A DNA stretch of 27,554 nucleotides from Schoenoplectus triqueter (Eukaryota; Streptophyta; Magnoliopsida; Poales; Cyperaceae), in assembly GCA_964058805.1 (NCBI GenBank), contig CAXKVV010001897.1, forward strand, positions 1 through 27,554, written 5' to 3'. Below are positions 20,843 through 27,554 of this stretch, in pieces. The notes under the pieces were generated by a model. That model had not been told where the DNA came from, ran no database searches, and was given only the letters and a program-made list of their open reading frames with translations. Position numbers and translations under genes: made by a program. Positions within the stretch are counted from its first letter, which is position 1. Every line of letters starts with the position of its first letter.

Positions 20843-21259
20843 CAGTTTTTTTTTTGTATATAATAATTATAATAATTATATTATTAATAATAAGAGTGAT
20901 AAAAGTAAAATTTAAAATCTACGAATGTCAGCACGCCACTTTTTGTGGCGTCTTTGTGTAAAACAGTGTAAACGCATCACTGACGGTGACGTTTTTGTAA
21001 ACGCGCCACTGACAGTAACATCTTTGGTGGCAGTAATGATGTTGATCCAATGGTAATGAGATCGTGATCAGATGAGTAAGAGCAAATACACCACTGTCAG
21101 TGGCACGTTTACACTATTTTATACAAAAATGTCACTAACAATGACGCTTTTGCTCCACGCCATTACCAGTGACGCGCTACCATTCGTAGATTTCAAAATT
21201 TATTTTTATCACTCTTATTATTAATGATATAATTATTACAATTATTATATAAAAAACTG
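20843..21259. mobile_element. Mutator-like MITE with internal palindrome array, copy 2
   Basis: Terminal inverted repeats start CAGTTTTTTTTTTGTATA on the left and CAGTTTTTTATATAATAAT from the right, then share AATAAGAGTGATAAAAGTAA and TCTACGAATG. A perfect 10-bp duplication, GCCAAAAGTG, flanks it at 20833-20842 and 21260-21269, within the range for Mutator-like elements. The core has the same palindromic GCCACTGACAGTGGC-type units as copy 1 (8549-8930) but more diverged, and it is about 35 bases longer. No transposase. The perfect target duplication suggests this insertion is not very old, although its core has drifted. Confidence 0.93.
20935..21173. repeat. Palindromic unit array in copy 2
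   Basis: Units near 20935 (GCCACTTTTTGTGGC), 20974 (ATCACTGACGGTGAC), 21005 (GCCACTGACAGTAAC), 21090 (ACCACTGTCAGTGGC), 21131 (GTCACTAACAATGAC) and 21159 (GCCATTACCAGTGAC). Most keep the paired arms even where bases changed. The spacers contain GTGTAAA-CG blocks in both orientations, so the whole core can also fold. Confidence 0.82.
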
Positions 21260-21269
21260 GCCAAAAGTG

Positions 21270-22159
21270 TCTCGTCACAACTCACAAAATCCCAATTATT
21301 AATCATTAAAAATACTGATGTAAAAAAGGCAATTAATATAAAAAAATATTTAAAAAATTCTCGAAGCAAGCATTCAAAATTGACTTATTAACTTAACGAA
21401 GTAAACAAATTAATATAAGATTGATTCATTAAGTTAATAAATGAGCTGAGCTAACTAGTCAACAACTTGTTTAGAAATTAACAATACTAGAGCTGTAACT
21501 CGGGATTCACCCCGATAATATAGTCCTTAAATAAATAATTAAGAATATAGAATTTTACATTAAAGAAGATAAAATATTTTTAAATGCTAAGTAACAGTGA
21601 TCATTATAATAATAAATAATATAATTAAATATATAATAATATATAAATTATCATATATAAAATTAGATCATTTTAAGAATTAAGTTTCACCTTAGTATAT
21701 TATACACATTATTTTAAATGAGGAGAGATAAATTATTTTATATGAAATCCTAGATTAAAGAAGATAAAAAATTTAAATAACATTAATAATAAAGAAAAGT
21801 GATGATGTGACATACTTGAAATGTTTGAAAGCTTAACCCTCTTTATGTTAAGAATTTTACACAAATACTTTACACCAAAATTTATAAAAAAAATAATAAG
21901 AATCAATCACAATACTTTACATATTTATTTAAATAATTATATATATATATTGAATTATAATTTATATAATACACTAAAAATTTATAATAAAATAATATAA
22001 ATATATATTAATAATTATAATGAGTTGAACTAGATCTAACTCAAACTCAACTCATTAAATTAATAAGTTTAACAAACAAGTCGAATTTGAATCGATCTTG
22101 AATGAGTCACCAGAAATTAATAAGCGATTGATTATTCTGACACCTCTCCCACTGAATAT
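21270..22159. other. Very AT-rich DNA with hAT-like remnants
   Basis: No gene recognised. Near 21400-21490 and 22020-22145 are degenerate relatives of the AGTTGAGCTCGAGCTC-type strings found in many plant hAT MITEs; the right one ends GACACCTCT, the complement of AGAGGTGTC, a common hAT tip. Left and right ends do not pair clearly, so I do not define an element. The middle (21500-21900) has a diverged repeat TTAAAGAAGATAAAA at about 21561 and 21754. Confidence 0.4.
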
Positions 22160-22167
22160 CATGAAAT

Positions 22168-22930
22168 CTATGTTGCACGGGTGCGGGTATCATATCCTAT
22201 ACGATACGGATGCGGCGATACGAGATTTTTCAAAAAACTAGAATACAACTATACAACTATATAATAAATTTTTATATATAATTTATATGAAAAATAAAAG
22301 TAGTTTAATATAAAAATTAAAAACATATGTATTTAGAAGATATATATATATATATATATCTCAAAATGTATAATTGTAATCACGTAGCGGTAGCTTATTA
22401 ACATGGGAACGCATTAACCAGGGTTTGAATCCCACTTCCTTTTGAATTGTGAAGAGTTTTCAATCAGCTTTGGTATTCCTTCTTTATGAAGTAGCTAGCC
22501 CCTCCTATAGTCCTAGGCATGGGTCAAAATTATGAAGGAAAGTAGCTATAGCTCCTAAACCTCTTATGAAGGGTAGTTAGTTAGTTTTAGGCGTGGGTCA
22601 AAATTTTGAGGCTTGTGATGTTAAGTGTATGATAATATATATAATATAGTTCTATCCATTTTTTTATTAAAATATAGTTCTATTCATTATGCGCACTAAA
22701 GGACGACTGTCTAATTAGAATTCAGAACTAAGCGAATTCATGGGATCGTTCCGTCCAGAAATATACCGAATCGGCGAATCCTCCTGAATCCAATGAATTT
22801 CAGAAGAATCCTGCTGAATCCTGCCGATTCCAGCTGGTCAGATATGTTGAAATGTTTCGATACATTGACTGAAATAGGTATTAATTTAATATGGGATACG
22901 GTGACATTTTGGCGAATCTGGGTAATGTAG
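22168..22930. mobile_element. hAT-like non-autonomous element, imperfect ends
   Basis: The left end CTATGTTGCACGGGTGCG and the right end read inward CTACATTACCCAGATTCG match at most positions, with mainly transition differences. Flanks CATGAAAT (22160-22167) and CGTGAAAT (22931-22938) form an 8-bp duplication with one transition, the size hAT elements make. Near the left tip are GATACGGATGCGGCGATACG strings, a pattern seen in repeat families of many plants. The minus-strand frame at 22738-23010 crosses the right boundary and is not a gene. A TA tract lies at 22341-22359. The call rests on ends and flanks, both imperfect. Confidence 0.5.
22384..22436 (+). other. tRNA-like pol III box pair (SINE head or tRNA relic)
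   Basis: TAGCGGTAGCTTA near 22385 resembles an A box, and GGTTTGAATCC at 22422-22432 fits the B box consensus GGTTCGANNCC except for one base. Spacing is about 25 bases, close to a tRNA. The stem pairings of a working tRNA are not evident. Downstream, TAGGCRTGGGTCAAAATTWT occurs twice (about 22514 and 22589), which could be the SINE body. Likely a degraded tRNA-derived SINE nested in the surrounding element. Confidence 0.4.
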
Positions 22931-23046
22931 CGTGAAATCAACCCAATCCCAATGCTCCCTCGTGTTATGATTTTCTTATTTGTTTTATTTACAGTGGGAG
23001 TTCTTTTCAATGCGTCAAAATTATCTGTCTTTGCCTCGTCTCGGAC

Positions 23047-23698
23047 TAGGGTATTAAAAAAACCCGGACGGGTCAGACCCGACCCGCTGAACCCGTGGCC
23101 GCGACCCGTGACCTAACCCGTGACCCGTTAGAACCGACGGGTCTAGCACGGGCGCGGGCAAAAAAATTTCAAAAAAACCCGTGCTAGACCCGACCCGTTT
23201 TGGACCCGTCCCGACCCGACCCGACCCGCCCAACCCGTGCAAACCCGCCCCCGACCCGCCCCGACCCGTCCCGGGAATCCGTGCAAACCCGGAAAAATTC
23301 AAAAAAATTCAAAAAAATATGGAAAAAATTAATTTTTTTGGTAAAAATATAAATAATTATATATTTTAAATATTCTTAATAATTATTTTTGAATTTTTGG
23401 GAAATTTTGAGAATTTATTTGAATTTTATTGGGTTATTTTTGAATTTTGAAAAATAAAATAAAATAACCCTTGGACCCGACCCGACCCGCCCCACCCTTG
23501 GACCCGACCCGCCCCGCCCCGCTGACCCGTCCGACCCGACGGGTCTAGGACGGGTCGCGGCCAAACCCCCCAAAATGGACCCGTCCTAACCCGTCCCGTG
23601 AAAACCCGTTGACCCGTCCCAACCCGTCCCGCCAAAACCCGCCGACCCGTGCAAACCCGTCCCGACCCGACCCGACCCGACCCGTTTTTAATACTCTA
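23047..23698. mobile_element. hAT-like element made of CCCGA-type GC-rich repeats
   Basis: The left tip TAGGGTATTAAAAA and the right tip read inward TAGAGTATTAAAAA are near-identical inverted repeats followed by CGG-rich DNA. A perfect 8-bp duplication TCTCGGAC flanks it (23039-23046 and 23699-23706). An 8-bp duplication with TAG-starting tips fits the hAT superfamily. Inside, two GC-rich blocks (about 23059-23290 and 23468-23686) are runs of CCCGACCCG and variants, separated by an AT-rich core of about 170 bases. Long open frames on both strands here (glycine/arginine or proline-rich) are products of the repeat and not genes. No transposase. Confidence 0.9.
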
Positions 23699-23706
23699 TC
23701 TCGGAC

Positions 23707-24432
23707 CCTCGGTCTGTAACTAAACCACAAATGTTTGTCCTGAAAAAATTGGGCATTTTAGTATTTTACCAAAGTCAATGATTGATGTTTTGGCAACATG
23801 TAGGAACGCATTTCTAGAATTTGTAGAGACACGTACGGATTGAACGCTCGCTGTGGACAGAGTCATAATTCATAAAACGGCTGAATATGGCCATGCCATG
23901 CGCATGGTGAATATGGCCATGCCATGCGCATGGTGAATATGGCCATGCCATGCGCATGGATCCACCCAGAAGATTTTGTCAAAGGCTAACTCAAGAGTCC
24001 GAGTGAATGCAACTTTATAATTAAAGAGGAACCGTGTAGATAATGATATATTGTTGGTGAGCAGTTGATTAACAAAAAGTTCACTAGTATAGTAATTTAC
24101 TTATTTACATATCCTTATTATATCATGCAACTCATAATATATATTTTTTTACTTGTGGGATTTATTCATTATTATCTTTCTTTTATAAAATAGGGATTAT
24201 TTTATTATTTTTTACAATACAGTAGTATTTTTTTTGTTGAAATAAATATATATTAACGAAATGTGAACCTTTCAGCACGTAAGTTTAGATAAGCGCAAGA
24301 TAAATCCAGATATAATAGTGGGTAAATTAGTTGGGAAACTCATAACGTACATGGACTGAAATCGATCATTCGATTGACTTCAGAATTAGCTGCACTTCAA
24401 TAGTAAATTATGGGAGCTAAAATATTTAGTAT
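23707..24432. other. AT-rich spacer holding a 26-bp minisatellite
   Basis: No gene recognised. The only structure is the triplicated unit at 23882-23959, listed separately. Confidence 0.5.
23882..23959. repeat. 26-bp minisatellite, three identical copies
   Basis: Unit TGAATATGGCCATGCCATGC plus GCATGG, copies at 23882-23907, 23908-23933 and 23934-23959 with no differences. Each unit contains nested palindromes (ATGGCCAT, CATGCGCATG), so the array is rich in hairpin-forming sequence. Perfect identity points to recent expansion. Confidence 0.95.
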
Positions 24433-24441
24433 AAATTTAAG

Positions 24442-24817
24442 GAGGACTGGAGGAGTGTTCAAATGTCTCAACTATGCCTCAAAATTTTAAATTTCTAATA
24501 ACTTAAAATTTTAAAACTGAAATATCAAAATAAAATCATTAGATTTGATCTATATTATATTTTCTTCTTACACATAAAAAATATTCATTTTTCACTTTTT
24601 TTTTTATCTAAAGCAACAAGTTATAAATTAACTTCATAAATTAATCTAGTACATTTTTCATAAGCTCTTAATGTCACATAAAATAATATTTAAATATCAT
24701 AATTTTAATCTATATATAAATAAAATGATATGGATTAAATCTAACCATTTTATTTTGATATTTTAGTTTAAAATTTTGAGTTATTGAAAATTTTAAAAAT
24801 TGAGGTAAACACTCCTC
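24442..24817. mobile_element. Mutator-like MITE, 376 bp
   Basis: The right tip read inward is GAGGAGTGTTTACCTCA, then AATAACTCAAAATTTTAAA and TATCAAAATAAAATGGTTAG. The left side has GAGGAGTGTTCAAATGTCTCA, then AATAACTTAAAATTTTAAA and TATCAAAATAAAATCATTAG. A perfect 9-bp duplication, AAATTTAAG, flanks it (24433-24441 and 24818-24826). The left tip carries an extra GAGGACTG (24442-24449) before the expected terminus, as if 8 bases of the tip were duplicated. The centre is AT-rich without coding capacity. Confidence 0.88.
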
Positions 24818-24826
24818 AAATTTAAG

Positions 24827-25759
24827 ATATCATGTCTTAATTTATTTTATTTTTTTTTGCTGGGAGGGACGAGAAGCTCAAATAGTAAAATTATAGTATA
24901 AATATGATAAAATATTTTAATTCTTTCATAGATGCATTAATTAATCTGCAAAATTTTGGAGGGTAGTTGCAGTCCTCGGTCCCCACTAAGCATTGCCCTG
25001 ATGAGCTGGTGCCAAATCCGAGTGATTTAATTATTAGTTATTGCCCTCTGCTATTAATTAATGTTGTGAAGTTTACATATATATTAACAATTGATATCTC
25101 TATCTAGTTTTTAAACCTATAATTCAACTAAATGTTCTTTCTTCTCTTATATTTTCCTTGCACAACCCTGATGAGCTAATTCAACTAAATGTGCCCTGAT
25201 GAGCTGGGACCAAAGTTGCATATATTATTTGCTTAGCAAAATCTTACTAAACCTAACAGGTGAGATCTAATAAATGGGGATCGTTTAAGCCCAACCCTGC
25301 AGCGGAAAAGCTTCTCTGCTTTTAAACTATAGCACTATATTTCGTTAATTAACTACGTCATTAATTTAACATGCACCAATGTTTTTTTTATAGGTACACA
25401 AAATATTGAATTATATATGCTTTTTCCTGGATTTTAAGTCGACCTGTTATGTTTTGATATGAACCATTTTGTATTTATATCTAGCTAGGAAGAAGAAAAG
25501 ATTGAAGTACATATGGTTGTATCTAGAATTGTAGTAGTTGACTTCTTAATTCTTATGTTTTAATTGGAAACAATGGGAAGCAACTGTGCAAATTAAGCAC
25601 GTCGAATTGTTAATGTCATAATAGAAAACTATGATACTATTTTTTGTATTATGTATAAAGCTGTTGAGGTTTAACTTCTAGTAAGCTATGACTGAACTAT
25701 TTTCCTCTCATGATATATATTATGTAAAAAAATTCTCTTATCAGCATGATTAACTTCTA
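24827..25759. other. Spacer with a thrice-repeated CCCTGATGAGCT
   Basis: No gene recognised. The 12-mer CCCTGATGAGCT occurs at 24996-25007, 25166-25177 and 25194-25205, and AATTCAACTAAATG occurs at 25121-25134 and 25178-25191, so a segmental duplication of short blocks took place here. Confidence 0.55.
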
Positions 25760-25762
25760 GAT

Positions 25763-26914
25763 CACTACAGCAGAACTGAGATTTACTAACGGTTTTTAAA
25801 GTAATTTACTAACAGTTTTGCAACCGTTAGTAATGGAGGGTTAGAAAAAGTATAAGCAACCGTTAGAGAAAGAGGAGAGCTGGACATACATTTGCTAATG
25901 GTTTTAGTCAAAAACCGTTAGCAAAGAGTGTTACGAGTTTTTTTTTAAAATTTTACTAACGGTTTTTGTTGCGATTTATTTTAATTTTTTTAACGGTTTT
26001 TGCTAATAAACTGTTAGCAAAAGTCTGTTTTTGCAGATTTAAATTTCTATACAGATGAAAAAAACTAACAATAAATTATATAAGAACAAATGATAAATGA
26101 TAAGTATTGTGACATACATCATATTATTCATTCAATAATTAATATAAAAAGAATTATAATTATTCATACAATGAAAAAAATATTTACTGAACAATACATC
26201 TTGATTACTCAATAATATGAAAAACCTATATAATTTCTAAGAAAAAAACAAAAAAAAAACTGAACTAAAAACTTTAAATAAACTTTAAATGCATTTTTGA
26301 GGGTCAAGACGATATTTTTTGGCCTTGCAAATGATGGTAATGACGATAGAGTTAACCCTATAGATTTCGTCGTAAGCTTTTCGTGGCTTAACACACCTCA
26401 ATCGGAGTTTTCTATCAAAAGTTATGACCGTTCCGATCTCTTATTTCTTTCTTCTTTCTCTCTCTGTCTCTCATCTCTCTTTTTATATATAAAAACAGAT
26501 GAAAAATGGTTGGTAATCCATGAGATTTCTATTTTTGAATTTTAATTTTTGGATCGTTGGATTGGGCTAAACGAATTGTGAGATGAGCAATCCGTGAGAG
26601 CAAATGTTATTGGTGAGATGAGATATATTAGATTTTTTTACACATGAACCTTTGCTAACGGTTATTTATTAAAAACCATTAGCAAAAACCCAACACAAAA
26701 AGCGTTGCTAACGGTTTTTTATAAATAACCGTTAGCAAAGCTTTCTGACAAAAAAATTATACTTTTTGACACGTTTTTCTAACGATTTCCTCTTCAAAAC
26801 CATTATAGAATTGTTAAATTTATTTTCTAAAATGCCACCGCACAATGTTACCAACAGTTTTCATGAAAAATCATCAGTAAATAGGTGTTAGTAAATATCC
26901 TTTCTATTATAGTG
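25763..26914. mobile_element. Non-autonomous CACTA (En/Spm-type) element 2
   Basis: Ends: CACTACAGCAGAACTGAG on the left and CACTATAATAGAAAGGAT from the right, each followed by ATTTACTAAC. A perfect 3-bp duplication GAT flanks it (25760-25762 and 26915-26917). The subterminal zones hold TTTGCTAACGGTTTTT and variants in both orientations (for example 25781-25830, 25891-25925, 26651-26745). The core at about 26310-26640 is alignable with that of CACTA element 1: AACCCTATAGAT, CGTAAGCTTT, CACCTCAATCGGAG, a CT-rich run, then AATCC-TGAGATTT and ATCCGTGAGAGCAAA. No transposase domain; non-autonomous. Confidence 0.93.
26351..26545 (+). other. Short open frame in CACTA core, matching 16796-16987
   Basis: Part of a frame open from 26297. 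From VNPID at 26351 it follows the same peptide as the sister element (SF-WL, TPQSEF, IK-YD), then diverges in a CT-rich stretch. It has no recognised domain. It may be an exon remnant of the family's own gene, or a conserved DNA core that happens to be open. Confidence 0.3.
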
Positions 26915-26917
26915 GAT

Positions 26918-27452
26918 CTACGTGTTTTTGTTTTCAAAATTGTACATATATATTTTGCTTAAATTCATATTTATTTATAAATTGAAGTCGGTGATTTTAA
27001 TTTAAAAGTTCATGAAGAATTTATCCTTAATAGAAATATCAAATCTAGAATTGTCAGAACTAGAAAGATGAACATTATACTTCGACTATTGAACGCCAAA
27101 TAACTAATTATCGATTAACATAGTACACAACAAACTAGATCTTTTTGATAGAAATAAAATTTATTTTTTTAGACTTTTTTCAGTCTCTCAATCTCTCAAC
27201 TCATAAAAATGTAAACACTGACCATCAGCCAAAAAATAATCATAAATAGTAGCAACCAAGACAGCAAAACACAAGAATTTTGATTTCTCAATCTGTACAT
27301 AAATGGTGCCATATATAGATTTCCTTCCTAATAAAATATCAAATTTGTTACTTAGATGACGACCGACCAACACATGCACTAGTACTGTTACAATTGTAAT
27401 TCCGTTTTATTCATTTTCTTTTCCTTTTTGCGTTTGTTGATTGCACCGTACG
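26918..27452. other. AT-rich spacer, nothing recognised
   Basis: The 63-codon minus-strand frame at 27188-27379 has no domain. No repeat or RNA gene seen. Confidence 0.5.
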
Positions 27453-27554
27453 TAGAGGTGCAAATTAATCGAATTCGATCAAATTAGTTAGTGTTTGAGT
27501 TTGATTTAAATTAATTCAAATTAAATTAAATTTGAACTAAATCGAACTCGAGAT
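27453..27554. mobile_element. Possible hAT-like terminus, truncated by window end
   Basis: TAGAGGTGCAAATTAATCG at 27453 matches the common plant hAT tip TAGAGGTGNCAAA, and the following GAATTCGATC and TTGAACTAAATCGAACTCGA strings are of the type found just inside such ends. The other end and the target duplication lie outside the window, so this is provisional. If real, the left half of an 8-bp duplication would be ACCGTACG at 27445-27452. Confidence 0.4.

Noticed and set aside
22384..22456. A working tRNA gene
   Set aside because: Box-like motifs are present, but the acceptor and anticodon stems do not pair convincingly; more likely a SINE head.
23054..23730. Several long overlapping open frames on both strands (Gly/Arg or Pro-rich)
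   Set aside because: They arise from CCCGA simple repeats within a hAT-like element, cross its boundaries and have no domain.
24996..25030. CTGATGAG resembling a hammerhead ribozyme core
   Set aside because: The required GAAA after a stem II helix is absent, and no stem II can be drawn from the next 15 bases; the other two copies also lack it.
1..27554. Plant microRNA precursors of well-known families
   Set aside because: I scanned by eye for mature forms such as miR156, miR159, miR164, miR393 and miR396 and found none; the hairpins here are explained by MITE and foldback arms.

Overview
The window reads as intergenic nuclear DNA of a flowering plant. It is strongly AT-rich, carries typical plant DNA transposons (CACTA, Mutator-like and hAT-like elements with matching target-site duplications), foldback elements, decayed retroposons and microsatellites, and I find no protein-coding gene I can defend. 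All open frames are short, AT-biased and without recognisable domains, except the broken pieces of a LINE reverse transcriptase. The species cannot be fixed from sequence alone.

Layout. 1-903: an (AT)n tract followed by two adjacent, related foldback elements (83-415 and 417-903). 904-5845: spacer with a (CA)n tract. 5846-6335: foldback element D1. 6565-6680: promoter-like motifs without a clear gene. 8549-8930: a Mutator-like MITE filled with palindromic GCCACTGNCAGTGGC repeats; a diverged sister copy lies at 20843-21259. 10741-11988: a 1.25 kb Mutator-like element with a perfect 9-bp target duplication. 12382-12875: a foldback whose (GA)n end has expanded on one side. 14217-15075: dead L1-type LINE reverse transcriptase. 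16082-17639 and 25763-26914: two related non-autonomous CACTA elements with a shared core but different subterminal motifs. 19298-19398: a 101-bp retroposon with a TTG-rich tail and 14-bp target duplication. 19877-20270: foldback D2, a relative of D1. 22168-22930 and 23047-23698: hAT-like elements, the second a GC-rich island of CCCGA repeats. 24442-24817: a small Mutator-like MITE. 27453 to the end: a possible hAT-like terminus cut by the window edge.

How the parts relate. None of the DNA transposons shows a transposase, so all would need proteins supplied elsewhere in the genome. Several families are present twice, which shows repeated insertion of the same families into this gene-poor stretch. 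The best candidates for something undescribed are the palindrome-array Mutator-like MITE family and the CACTA pair, which keeps a common core (including a short conserved open frame) while its subterminal repeat motif has changed.
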